From positions 322,884 to 366,189 of the forward strand of contig DIAM01000020.1 in assembly GCA_002416505.1 (NCBI GenBank): a stretch of DNA of 43,306 bases, written 5' to 3'. Position 1 is the first letter of the stretch. Each line of letters begins with the position of its first letter. A program made the position numbers and the translations under genes. The notes under the pieces were generated by a model that ran no database searches, was not told the DNA's origin, and was given only the letters and a program-made list of their open reading frames with translations. The DNA comes from Gammaproteobacteria bacterium UBA5078. GTDB lineage: Bacteria > Pseudomonadota > Gammaproteobacteria > Pseudomonadales > Pseudohongiellaceae. Of this stretch, positions 20,761-29,297 are shown piece after piece.

Positions 20761-23025
20761 TCAGAAGCTGTAGTTTATGCCAGCATAAACTGAACGCCCC
20801 ATCCCAGGCACGCCAATGCCAAACGGGATACCGTTCATAGACATCGTCATACCCTGTGCCACATAAGTGCCTCCGGCGGGCAAGAAATAGAACTCATCAA
20901 GTAGGTTCTCAACCCCTAGATCCACTCGCACCGACTGCCAACTGTGGCTCGCACGCAGATTGAATAGGGAGTAACTGTCTGTGGCCGCTTCATTGCGAAC
21001 CATCGACAGATCGTCTTTGTTGCCGGCAAACACCCACTCTAAGCTATTATCCCAGCCCGCAAGTTGATGCGTTAAGGAGAGTCGCCCTTGCAGCGGCACG
21101 ATGTTGTAAAGGCCCTCACCGGTATTGGTGTTCTCAGCATCGATAAAACTCAGGTTGCCCGCTAACTGCCATACTCCGCTAGCATTGTCTGCTAGGCGTG
21201 ACGATAGTGTCAGGTCAACGCCTTTTAGCTCGGCCTCCTGATTCTGGTATCGAAGCACATTGTATTGACCAGTACGCCACATAGCATTGGCAGCAACTGC
21301 GTCTATATAGTCATCTACCCTAGTAATGTAAGGGTTAACACTTAGCTCATGCAGGCCACTCTCACTGCGCCAGCTTAGGCTGCCTGACAAAGTACGAGCC
21401 GTTTCCGGATCTAGGTCGAGGTTGCCAACATAGCCATTGCCATCGCCCACAAGATTATTCATCGAGGCGGCCATCATCCAAGAAGACCACGGGAATACTT
21501 CGTAAAGATTAGCAGAGCGTACCTTCTGCGCCACCCCAAGCTCGAGTTCGATCTGGCTGTTCAATGAGTAACGCGTCAACAAGGTCAGGTCGACATTCGT
21601 ATCGCTGTGCTTGCGATCAACGCTATTAAAGGCATTCGCCTCCATCACCTGCATGCCCATTGCGTTCATCGCGGTCGAATAACCACGCACGTCATCGGCA
21701 TCGCGCTCGACACGCTCGACTCGCACCCCGTACATCACCAACCAATCGTCGGCTAAGCTCAGTTCATGCTCCGCGAAAGCGGCACTTCTGTTACGCTCGC
21801 CATTGTTTATGTTTTGAAAGGTCCCTGGCCCCATGCCACCACCCGAAGCCTCCCAGTAGTCCTCTAGACTAAATTGCTGAAACTCCGTACCAAGGCGCAC
21901 TAATCCGCTGGCCGCTAGATCTATCTCCGCGGAGATAGTGAGCCCCGTATTCTTCGAATCAGAACTCATTGGCATGCCGGAAGCACAAGTACCGGCAGGA
22001 TCACCGACGAAGCGTATTGGGTCACATGCAGCGCCGCCCACTGCGTTGCTCCCGTACCAGAGTTGGCGGTCGGGGCCAAAGTCCATCCCGTGCTCTACCT
22101 TCTCATGGTATAGGCGAGTCTGCAGTTGCCCCCAATCGGTCTCACGCTTCCAGTTTAAGTTCACGCGAATCTGCTGATTGTCCAACAAGTCCATGCGTTG
22201 ATTTGGATACAATTGTGTGGGCATATTCTGATAGCCCAGCTGCGCGTCAAACACGTCGTCGCCAGTTTTATAGGCAAGGCGCAGATTATGATTCTGCGTC
22301 TCGTAGGCAGTCGAACCTACCTCATCCAAGGGTAAACTATGCCCTGGCCGGCCTGTCTCGGCGATTGTCTTAAAATCGCTTGCGGCAGTGTAGTTGTCAC
22401 CCTTACTGTAACTGCCGCTGTAACTCGCATACAGGTTTTCACTAGTCTGGGTGAGCCTCGCATTAAAACCACTGGCGTCATTATTACTGCGACTGAAGCC
22501 TCCCGCCTCACCCTCGAAGTTTGCTCGATCGGTGAATTCCGGAGCTTTAGACTCACTGATTATCGACCCACCGATGCTGTCTCCCCCAACACTTACCGGC
22601 GTGATACCGGCGAACACGGTCATCTGACCCACATCGCTAGGTGCCATATAAGAGAGCGGAGGATTCATATGATTCGGGCAGGCAGCGATCATGTCCATGC
22701 CATCGACTTTGATGCGCAAGCGGTCATCGGAAAGCCCGCGAATCATTGGCAGGCTGGACACTGCCCCGGTTTGATTGACACTCACTCCGGCAAGCATAGA
22801 TAGCACACTCGCTGTATCACTGGTCGCGGCCGACAACTTCTTCAGGTCCGCTTGACTTATGCTCTGTAGATGCCCGCCGCTGTTGTGCGTTTGACCTTCA
22901 ACGACAATCTGTTCGATATCGACTGGCGCATCAGCGGCAAAAATAGCGCCGGATGACAACGCTAATGTGACGGCCATTGTGATTTTTGATAAACAAAAAA
23001 CGTTTGGCTTGATGTTTAAAGACAT
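20761..23025 (-). CDS. OprC/NosA-type copper TonB-dependent receptor
   Basis: A 754-residue outer-membrane receptor with a signal peptide (ending IFAAD), a TonB-box-like IEQIVVEG (about 37-44), a plug domain and a 22-strand-type barrel ending in Phe (YAGINYSF). The plug has CPNHM (Cys116, Met120), and the barrel has HGM (His312, Met314). This is the CxxxM plus HxM pattern that binds copper in Pseudomonas OprC and is shared by NosA. The barrel has many exposed Met-rich stretches (MQVMEA, WMMAASMNN, MTMSMNG). It should import copper into the periplasm using TonB energy. Start at 23025 is preferred because ACGGAGTATGT precedes it; an in-frame start at 23052 would add nine residues before the signal. 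A strong terminator follows, so it may be transcribed separately from the monooxygenase genes. Confidence 0.88.
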   Translation of the reverse strand: MSLNIKPNVFCLSKITMAVTLALSSGAIFAADAPVDIEQIVVEGQTHNSGGHLQSISQADLKKLSAATSDTASVLSMLAGVSVNQTGAVSSLPMIRGLSDDRLRIKVDGMDMIAACPNHMNPPLSYMAPSDVGQMTVFAGITPVSVGGDSIGGSIISESKAPEFTDRANFEGEAGGFSRSNNDASGFNARLTQTSENLYASYSGSYSKGDNYTAASDFKTIAETGRPGHSLPLDEVGSTAYETQNHNLRLAYKTGDDVFDAQLGYQNMPTQLYPNQRMDLLDNQQIRVNLNWKRETDWGQLQTRLYHEKVEHGMDFGPDRQLWYGSNAVGGAACDPIRFVGDPAGTCASGMPMSSDSKNTGLTISAEIDLAASGLVRLGTEFQQFSLEDYWEASGGGMGPGTFQNINNGERNRSAAFAEHELSLADDWLVMYGVRVERVERDADDVRGYSTAMNAMGMQVMEANAFNSVDRKHSDTNVDLTLLTRYSLNSQIELELGVAQKVRSANLYEVFPWSSWMMAASMNNLVGDGNGYVGNLDLDPETARTLSGSLSWRSESGLHELSVNPYITRVDDYIDAVAANAMWRTGQYNVLRYQNQEAELKGVDLTLSSRLADNASGVWQLAGNLSFIDAENTNTGEGLYNIVPLQGRLSLTHQLAGWDNSLEWVFAGNKDDLSMVRNEAATDSYSLFNLRASHSWQSVRVDLGVENLLDEFYFLPAGGTYVAQGMTMSMNGIPFGIGVPGMGRSVYAGINYSF

Positions 23026-23234
23026 ACATACTCCGTTAGCCCCAAGGCCCAAGGTTTGTCGTCATGGTTGACGCATTCAGATTCCATGGCGTTATGGTGG
23101 GGCACGGCTGGCCGGAAAGGAATGCGACACAACGTCGCATGGGTTTGACGCTCTTCTAGCAGCTCCTCTATCGTTGCCCCCCCGAGACACCACAGCCTGT
23201 CCGCCGCGAGACAGGAACCACATGAGGGACTCAA
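23016..23234 (-). other. Small Cys/His-containing frame overlapping the receptor start
   Basis: A frame of up to 72 codons from a TTG at 23234. An ATG at 23087 would give only 23 codons (MESECVNHDDKPWALG...). It is rich in Cys and His (CGSC, LWCLGG, HATLC, PHHN, CVNH). It runs through the receptor's ribosome-binding site and stops ten bases inside the receptor gene. That arrangement could serve as a metal-sensing leader peptide, but there is no convincing ribosome-binding site and no family match. A perfect hairpin (ATGCGAC/GTCGCAT, 23122-23140) and another (CCTGTC/GACAGG, 23197-23216) lie in the same leader region. Confidence 0.25.
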
Positions 23235-23625
23235 AAAACCAAACCGGATAGCTTGTTCACCCGCCCTCGGAACTCAATCTGCGGCCATCAGGCATCAAGT
23301 TGTCCGCGCAGTAGGCAATGCCATCGCTATTTGAGCGAGGTTGTGGCAAAGCCAAATTGAACTGCGCAAGGGTGCACGTGGAAAATAGCGTCGTTTGCAG
23401 AGTTACAGTGATTTCATACTGGGATTCTGGCTGGTGAAGAGTTAAGTTGTCAGTACCGTTTCACGGTATTGATTGGAGCGCTATGACAAGAAACTTTTCA
23501 CACGATTCCGGCCTACAACTCGGGCTGAGTATTGCGCCTGTAGTAGCGAATGCCTTGCTGGCCAACATTCCCTGCCGCCGATGCGCCCTCCTGCCCGAAA
23601 CGCTTGTATCTGGAGATCCCCTACT
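23235..23625. other. Intergenic region with a family-2 half-site
   Basis: This gap separates the divergent copper receptor and VTT-protein genes. It contains TTAAGTTGTCAGTACC at 23442-23457, a family-2 arm. Immediately after it ACCGTTTCACGGT can form a small hairpin. No other gene or regulatory element is clear; both promoters should be here. Confidence 0.5.
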
Positions 23626-24342
23626 GTGAGCAGAAAACAGAGTGCCGTGCGCAGTAAGCGAAAACTGCTTATCTTCTCCCTTGCCTTCCTGCTACTGCTT
23701 GCGCTTGCCTGGTATGCGAACAGCCTCTTCTCATTGGAGGATCTGGCGCTGCAGGAGGACCGCTTTCGGTCCGCCATTGCGCAGAATCCAGTGCGCTCGT
23801 TTCTGATTGGATTTTTAGTCTACACATTGCTTGCGCTGGTCCCTGGAACGGGAGGCAAGGCCATCATCTACAGCTGGCTGTTTGGTTTTTGGCAGGCGAT
23901 GATTATCGTCACCGTCGGTCTTAGCATTGCTGCGATGATGATTTTTACACTGAGTCGTTACTTGTTTCAGGCGACCATCGAGCGTCGCTACACTAGCTTC
24001 GTGGCCACAATGAACGCGCATATCGAAAAAGAGGGGGCCTTTTACCTGCTCACACTGCGGATGATGCACGCCCCATTCTCCATCGTGAATCCGGTCAGCG
24101 GGGCGAGCCGCGTGCCAAGTTGGACTTTTTTCTGGACTACTGTGGTGGGCCTAGTTCCCGCCAATGCGATCTGGGCTTATGTTGGCCTGCGCCTGCCCTC
24201 GCTACGCGAATTAGCAACACATGGCTCGAGCGCCTTCATCGATGCACCACTTATCGTGTCCCTGATCGCCTGCGGGGTCTTTCCTCTTCTTGTGCGCTGG
24301 TTGTTCAACCGTTTCGGTTCTCGCACAAACGGCATGAATTGA
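23626..24342 (+). CDS. TVP38/TMEM64 (VTT, DedA-like) membrane protein
   Basis: A 238-residue integral membrane protein. A first helix (LLIFSLAFLLLLALAWYA) is followed by the VTT core: a membrane segment FLIGFLVYTLLALVPGTGGK, further hydrophobic spans, and the re-entrant FYLLTLRMMHAPFSIVNPVSG region characteristic of TMEM64/TVP38 proteins. The family shares its fold with DedA proteins and is linked to lipid scrambling and membrane homeostasis. The start is set at GTG 23626 because TGGAGAT lies nine bases before it; an ATG at 23581 would add 15 residues. It is bracketed by inverted family-2 half-sites at 23442-23457 and 24416-24432. Confidence 0.82.
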   Translation: MSRKQSAVRSKRKLLIFSLAFLLLLALAWYANSLFSLEDLALQEDRFRSAIAQNPVRSFLIGFLVYTLLALVPGTGGKAIIYSWLFGFWQAMIIVTVGLSIAAMMIFTLSRYLFQATIERRYTSFVATMNAHIEKEGAFYLLTLRMMHAPFSIVNPVSGASRVPSWTFFWTTVVGLVPANAIWAYVGLRLPSLRELATHGSSAFIDAPLIVSLIACGVFPLLVRWLFNRFGSRTNGMN

Positions 24343-24679
24343 GAAGGAATACATGGGGCACAAACCACAACTAGGAAATGATGCGCACAATGATGTGAGC
24401 AATAATTGAACAGAGCAGTACTGGCAAATTAAGGCCTATTTTTCGCCAAATTGCTTCTTGTCTAGGGCAAAGAAGTATAGCAGCATCAATTTCCCCCTAG
24501 AATCATCCACTAGACGGTGCGGCTTTTCCAAATTGCGCAATTTTCCCGAAAAATCACCGTATAGAAGAAGCGATGCCTTTTATATGCAATTGTCGTAGAT
24601 TTCAAGTTCGAGTTCTGACAGATTAGGAGCTAAATTGTCATCAACCCTGCCAGATCTGTCCTTCCGGGAGCTATTCTAG
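24343..24679. other. Intergenic region with a family-2 half-site and a palindrome
   Basis: Contains CAGTACTGGCAAATTAA at 24416-24432, inverted relative to 23442-23457, so the VTT gene lies between facing copies. AATTGCGCAATT at 24531-24542 is a perfect 12-base palindrome and could be an operator for the downstream signalling gene. A weak family-2-like stretch (TTCTGACAGATTAGG) occurs at 24613. Confidence 0.5.
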
Positions 24680-27166
24680 ATGCCCTCAAATCAAAACACA
24701 GACCCAGCTCCCTCTTTTCATATTGATGGAATGTCAGACAGTACCAAGCTGTATCTCGATGCTGTGCTCAACGCTATTGAATACCCAATATTCATAAAGG
24801 ATGAAGAGAGTAGGCTAGTTCTTGTTAATGATGCCTTTTGCGATATTTTCGGATTACCTAGAACAGCAATTATTGCTAAGACTCTCGCCGAGAATGTGTC
24901 ACCGAGCGAGATGGAGCATTTCCTATCGATCGATAAACAGGTACTAGAGTTCGGGAAACCGATTTCAATTGAAGAGAACCTTACAGTTAAGGGAATGCAA
25001 GCCAAAACCATTCTAACAAAGAAGAGTCGATTCGTAGATCCAAAGGGTAATTCCTACATCATAGGTATAATTCGAGATATCACTGAAATACAGAAAGCTG
25101 AAAGGGCCATTCTGGAAAAAGATGAACGACTTTCATTAGCCTTGCTCCATAGTAAGATTGGCATTTGGGAATTTAAACCGCGAACCCAAGAGTTAATATG
25201 GGACGATTCTCTGTATTCGCTATTCAATATGCGACGTGAAGATTATTCAGGCGACATGAATGCGTGGGCGCAAGCGGAACACCCAGATGACATTGAGAGT
25301 ACGAAACGGGAAATGCAGGAGGCAATGGCAGGTAAAACGATCGTTGATCATGAGTTCAGAGTTGTTTGGCCAAATAGTGAGGTTCACCTTATCCATGATA
25401 CGGCGAAGATATTTTACGATGACAGTGGTACACCAGTGCGCTTACTTGGCGTCAGCACTGATGTTACCGAGAAAAATAATGCCGAACTTAAGTTAAAGCT
25501 CTTTGCTAGTGTGTTTTTCCACGCTGGCGAAGGCATTATGATAACTGACGCCAATTCCATCATCATCGAAGTCAACGATACTTTCTGCAAAATTACTGGC
25601 TACACTCGCGAGGAAGTACTCGGGAAGAATCCAAATATTCTTCGTTCCGAGCGCCAGTCACCGGAATTTTATGCAGCAATGTGGGATACCTTAAAAGCGG
25701 AAGGAAGCTGGAAGGGCGAGATTTATAATCGACGCAAGAACGGTGATACCTATGCTGAACTTCTCACCATTAGTGCCGTACAGAATGCGACTGGTCAACT
25801 GCTAAACTATGTCGCTATATTTAGCGATATTTCGCTGATGAAGAAACATCAAGATCAGTTAGAACATATTGCACACTATGATGTACTTACTAACCTTCCC
25901 AATCGTGTATTGCTCACAGATCGTTTAAATCAATCCATGCTGCAGTCTCGACGCAATAAAAATTTACTTGCCGTGGCTTTTTTGGACTTGGATGGATTTA
26001 AAGAAGTCAATGATACCTATGGTCATAGTGTAGGGGATAGCCTACTCATAGCACTGTCAGAACACATTGGGGGCACGTTACGTGGAAGTGATACTCTAGC
26101 CCGCATAGGGGGCGATGAATTCATTTTCACAATGGCCGAATTAGTGAGTATCGAAGACTCAAAACCAGTACTAGACCGTATGTTGCAAACACTAAACAGC
26201 CCGATCACAATTGGCGATATAACGTTGAGAATCAGTGCAAGTATTGGGGTAGCTATCTACCCACGTGATGGCACTGATGCAGACATCCTCATACGCAAAG
26301 CGGATCAAGCGATGTATTCTGCGAAACAGGCGGGAAAGAACCGTTATCACCTATTTGATTCGAATCAAGATATAGCCGTCACCACGCTTCGCGAGACTGT
26401 AAGCAGGATCACTCAGGCTTTAGAGCGACGCGAATTTGTACTGCATTACCAACCCAAGGTGAATATGCGAACGGGTGAGATTATCGGATTGGAAGCCCTG
26501 ATTCGTTGGCAACATTCGGATCTGGGCCTGCTATTTCCTGCGGCATTTCTTCCTGATATCGAAAACCACCCCGTCATATTGGATCTCGGAGAATGGGTCG
26601 CAGATACCGCAATGACTCAAATGAGGCGATGGCAAGAAATGGGATTGAATCTCCAAGTAAGCGTCAATATAAGTGCGTCTCAACTACAACAGAATGATTT
26701 TCCAGCGCGTATAGCCGCGTTATTGAAATTGTACCCTGGGGTGCCACCGCACTTTTTGGAATTAGAGATACTTGAAACAAGCGCCTTAAAGAACATCAGC
26801 CGAGTTTCCACCACCATGCGAGCTTGTACAAAGTTGGGAGTGAAATTCTCTATAGATGACTTCGGCACTGGCTATTCATCATTGACTTACCTCAGGCACT
26901 TACCGGCAGACTTGATCAAAATAGACCAAAGTTTTGTGCGCGATATGCTTACAGACTCAAACGACTTGGCCATTGTAGAGGCCGTTATCGGTTTGGCAAA
27001 AACCTTTAAGCGTCAGGTGCTTGCCGAAGGTGTTGAAACTACCGCACACGGCATTGCCCTCTTGCAACTGGGCTGTGAGTTAGCACAAGGGTATGGCATT
27101 GCGAAGCCGATGCCGGCTGACGAAATTCCTGAATGGATCAAGACCTGGAAGCCTAATTTTAGTTGA
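24680..27166 (+). CDS. PAS-PAS-PAS-GGDEF-EAL cyclic-di-GMP protein
   Basis: An 828-residue cytoplasmic signalling protein with no membrane helix. Three PAS-type sensor domains lie at about 25-140, 150-270 and 275-390. The GGDEF domain (about 395-560) has an intact GGDEF at 477-481 and an inhibitory-site RxxD (Arg468, Asp471) five residues before it. The EAL domain (about 585-820) has EAL at 605-607, VNISASQLQ, LELEILETSAL, DDFGTGYSS and AEGVET, all intact. Both diguanylate cyclase and phosphodiesterase activities are therefore possible, with the PAS domains choosing between them. GGGAGC precedes the ATG at a longish spacing. The gene is more AT-rich than the copper locus and appears monocistronic. 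Confidence 0.93.
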   Translation: MPSNQNTDPAPSFHIDGMSDSTKLYLDAVLNAIEYPIFIKDEESRLVLVNDAFCDIFGLPRTAIIAKTLAENVSPSEMEHFLSIDKQVLEFGKPISIEENLTVKGMQAKTILTKKSRFVDPKGNSYIIGIIRDITEIQKAERAILEKDERLSLALLHSKIGIWEFKPRTQELIWDDSLYSLFNMRREDYSGDMNAWAQAEHPDDIESTKREMQEAMAGKTIVDHEFRVVWPNSEVHLIHDTAKIFYDDSGTPVRLLGVSTDVTEKNNAELKLKLFASVFFHAGEGIMITDANSIIIEVNDTFCKITGYTREEVLGKNPNILRSERQSPEFYAAMWDTLKAEGSWKGEIYNRRKNGDTYAELLTISAVQNATGQLLNYVAIFSDISLMKKHQDQLEHIAHYDVLTNLPNRVLLTDRLNQSMLQSRRNKNLLAVAFLDLDGFKEVNDTYGHSVGDSLLIALSEHIGGTLRGSDTLARIGGDEFIFTMAELVSIEDSKPVLDRMLQTLNSPITIGDITLRISASIGVAIYPRDGTDADILIRKADQAMYSAKQAGKNRYHLFDSNQDIAVTTLRETVSRITQALERREFVLHYQPKVNMRTGEIIGLEALIRWQHSDLGLLFPAAFLPDIENHPVILDLGEWVADTAMTQMRRWQEMGLNLQVSVNISASQLQQNDFPARIAALLKLYPGVPPHFLELEILETSALKNISRVSTTMRACTKLGVKFSIDDFGTGYSSLTYLRHLPADLIKIDQSFVRDMLTDSNDLAIVEAVIGLAKTFKRQVLAEGVETTAHGIALLQLGCELAQGYGIAKPMPADEIPEWIKTWKPNFS

Positions 27167-27686
27167 CGGAAATTATGGGAACTATAATCAGAGCGAAAGA
27201 TTGCCTAATTGCAAGCACTGGAAATCGATGACAATTTGACTGACACTTCCGTCCACCGCTGTTGGCGGAGCCGCGTCCGCAGCAGCAGAGCCTAGCAGAA
27301 AACATATGGCTACGAGAGCTGGCATATAAGGAGAGAACTGCATCCCCGAGAAAGGGCCCCCATTCAATGAGCGCAAGTTTACGACTCCTGGCTTCTTCGC
27401 TGGTGTCGCAAGAAATGAATCTCAAGACGAGCTCAAGCTTTGGAACGTCGCGATAGCTTGTTTATTAAGCGCGACGAAAATTAATGCAGGATACGTCGCG
27501 TCGACTTCTCGCAAGGAAATTCATGCTGAGCTGAGGAATCTGCCGGGACTCAGTCCCTAAGTGTCTATCAGGAGAGAATTACAGCACTACAGAAAATCAC
27601 CATCATTTATAGATATACAAAAAAACGCCTGCATGGTGCTAAAGTAGATTACCAAGGCAATCACCCCCCCAAGAAAGAGGCACTAC
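27167..27686. other. Intergenic region with one doubtful small frame
   Basis: In these 520 bases the only frame of interest is on the minus strand, 27188-27343. Its 51 codons begin MQFSPYMPALVAICFLLGSA and continue with an AAADAAPP cleavage-like stretch, so they look like a signal peptide with a very short mature part. It has no family and no clear ribosome-binding site. It may be a gene remnant or a small exported protein. The remainder, including an A-rich run at 27618-27626, shows nothing recognisable. Confidence 0.35.
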
Positions 27687-28052
27687 ATGACTCGACCAAT
27701 TCTTGAACAAAACAGGATTCACCCGGCAATACAGCAAGCTATCGCGGACAATAACGTCGACCTCATTAACGAGGTGGAAGCTGCGATTGCGAGCAATGAC
27801 ATAGTGATTATTGGCATGGCCCAGAATCCCGTCCCCAAGAAAGCCAAGAAGCTACTCGACGGACTCGGCATCGGGTACTGTTATTTGGAATACGGGAGCT
27901 ATTTCAGCCTTTGGCGTCGGCGCAATGCCTTAAAAATCTGGAGTGGCTGGCCCTCGTTTCCGATGATTTTCGTCAAAGGCACACTAATTGGGGGCGCGGA
28001 CGACTTGCAGGCTCTAGTAGATAAAGCAGAACTCGTGGAGATGCTTAAATAG
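27687..28052 (+). CDS. Glutaredoxin-fold protein lacking the active-site cysteines
   Basis: A 121-residue cytoplasmic protein. The thioredoxin-like core is recognisable from IVIIGMAQNPVPKKAKKLL, the segment WSGWPSFPMIFVKGTLIGG and the closing helix. The cis-proline site is FP (91-92) and the glutathione-binding GG is at 102-103. Where dithiol glutaredoxins have CPYC or monothiol ones CGFS, this protein has NPVP (47-50). The only Cys is at position 65, away from that site. It cannot carry out standard thiol-disulfide exchange and may bind glutathione or an iron-sulfur cluster differently, or act as an adaptor. AAGAGG precedes the ATG. It stands alone, with the ~125-bp repeat just downstream. 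Confidence 0.82.
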   Translation: MTRPILEQNRIHPAIQQAIADNNVDLINEVEAAIASNDIVIIGMAQNPVPKKAKKLLDGLGIGYCYLEYGSYFSLWRRRNALKIWSGWPSFPMIFVKGTLIGGADDLQALVDKAELVEMLK

Positions 28053-28429
28053 TGCAAGGTAGTACTAACAAGGTAAAGCCCATTCTGTGCCAACTTGCGC
28101 CATCGCAGAAGCTAGCAGATGGGCCCACTACCTCCTTCGCTTTACTCAGTCGCGCTAGTGCTCACAGCACTTTCCAGCCAGAAATCCCAGACTTTTGTCG
28201 TTCGACTGCACGCGAAACCCCCGCTATGCATTAATCGATCGCCTCGCCCAATGAGCGACATCACCCCATTTTAGTAGCACTTCTCGACGAGAAGCTCATT
28301 CTCAACCGACGGAGTCACAGATATCTCGAAGCAAGTCGGATTTTGTTCGAATTTCGGTTAATTTAGTCAAGATAGCAAACAACAAGTCATAATAAGCCCA
28401 ACCATAAAGTGGCTCTAAGGACTACGCGC
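28053..28429. other. Intergenic region occupied mostly by the ~125-bp repeat
   Basis: Between the glutaredoxin-like and MscS genes. Copy B of the ~125-bp repeat covers 28121-28246. GTAGTACTAACAAGGTAA at 28060-28077 is a weak family-2-like half-site. No gene is evident. Confidence 0.5.
28121..28246 (+). repeat. ~125-bp dispersed repeat, copy B
   Basis: Aligns over its full length with 12004-12130, starting at GGGCCCACTACCTCC and ending at GCCTCGCCC. The blocks CTCAGTCGCGCTAG, CCAGCCA and TTTTGTCGTTCGACTGC are identical in both. The CAGTCG/CGACTG pairing is kept, while the second hairpin of copy A is lost. The tRNA-like sequence seen before copy A is absent here. Confidence 0.7.
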
Positions 28430-29287
28430 ATGAACGAAGACTTACCAACATCACTGGCCGATTTCGCTGTTCCGGACTCCGTCTGGAGCCTGCTCATTAG
28501 CACAGCCTTCCTGATCATCGGGGGCTTGATCGTCCGTGCGCTGATCGCGCGCTTCATCAAGCGCCAAGTAGACTCCCCGGAGTTGCGTCGGCGCTGGTTG
28601 GTGCAATCACGCAACGGCCTGCTGCTGTTGATGATCTTAGGCCTAGTGCTTATCTGGGGCGAAGAGTTGCGCACCTTGGCCTTGTCGATCGTCGCTATCG
28701 CGGTGGCTATTGTGGTCGCCACCAAAGAATTAATCATGTGCATCACCGGCTCCATCCTCAAAGCCGGCGCTGGATCATTCAGCATCGGTGACAGAATTCA
28801 GATCAAAGACTTTCGCGGCGATGTGATAGACCAGAACCTGCTCGCCACCACCATTTTAGAGGTAGGCCCTGGCAAGCTGACCCACCAGCGCACAGGTCGC
28901 ATGGCGGTGATCCCAAACGCGCTGTTCGTCTCCGAGCCGGTTATCAACGAAAGCTTTACCCATGACTATGTACTGCACGTTTTCACGGTGCCCTTCAAGC
29001 GTGACGATGATTGGCGGGGCGCTCAGAAAGCGATCGTGGCTGCGGCCCGCAAACAGTGCGAGCCGTTCTTGGAGGAGGTGCGTCGCTATATGAATCGCCT
29101 CAGCTCATCACGCGGCTTGGAGCCGCCCTCCGTGGACCCGAGAGTCACCATGCAGGTGCCAGTGGCCGGCGAGATTCACTTGATCGTGCGAGTTCCGGTA
29201 AAATCCGGTCAGCGCGGTCTTATCGAGCAGGCCATCATGGCCGAGGTATTCCAAGACAACGACTATCTACCCAAGACCAAGCAATAG
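28430..29287 (+). CDS. MscS-family mechanosensitive ion channel
   Basis: A 285-residue inner-membrane protein. It has a first helix (about 18-40), a second (LLLLMILGLVLIWG, about 62-78), and a pore-lining segment TLALSIVAIAVAIVVATKEL (about 83-102). The MscS beta domain follows, with FSIGDRIQIKDFRGDVIDQN and the conserved IPNALF turn (about 160-170). Small-conductance channels of this kind release solutes on osmotic downshock. Only part of the MscS C-terminal vestibule is recognisable. The start at 28430 follows AAGGACTACGCGC and gives the usual N-terminus; an in-frame GTG at 28409 is an alternative. The exported HD-domain gene starts ten bases after its stop, so the two form an operon. Confidence 0.88.
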   Translation: MNEDLPTSLADFAVPDSVWSLLISTAFLIIGGLIVRALIARFIKRQVDSPELRRRWLVQSRNGLLLLMILGLVLIWGEELRTLALSIVAIAVAIVVATKELIMCITGSILKAGAGSFSIGDRIQIKDFRGDVIDQNLLATTILEVGPGKLTHQRTGRMAVIPNALFVSEPVINESFTHDYVLHVFTVPFKRDDDWRGAQKAIVAAARKQCEPFLEEVRRYMNRLSSSRGLEPPSVDPRVTMQVPVAGEIHLIVRVPVKSGQRGLIEQAIMAEVFQDNDYLPKTKQ

Positions 29288-29297
29288 GAGAGACGTC

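Noticed and set aside
23026..23234. Cobalamin or other known riboswitch upstream of the TonB receptor
   Set aside because: The conserved B12-box and related core sequences are absent, and the receptor has copper-binding, not cobalamin-type, signatures.
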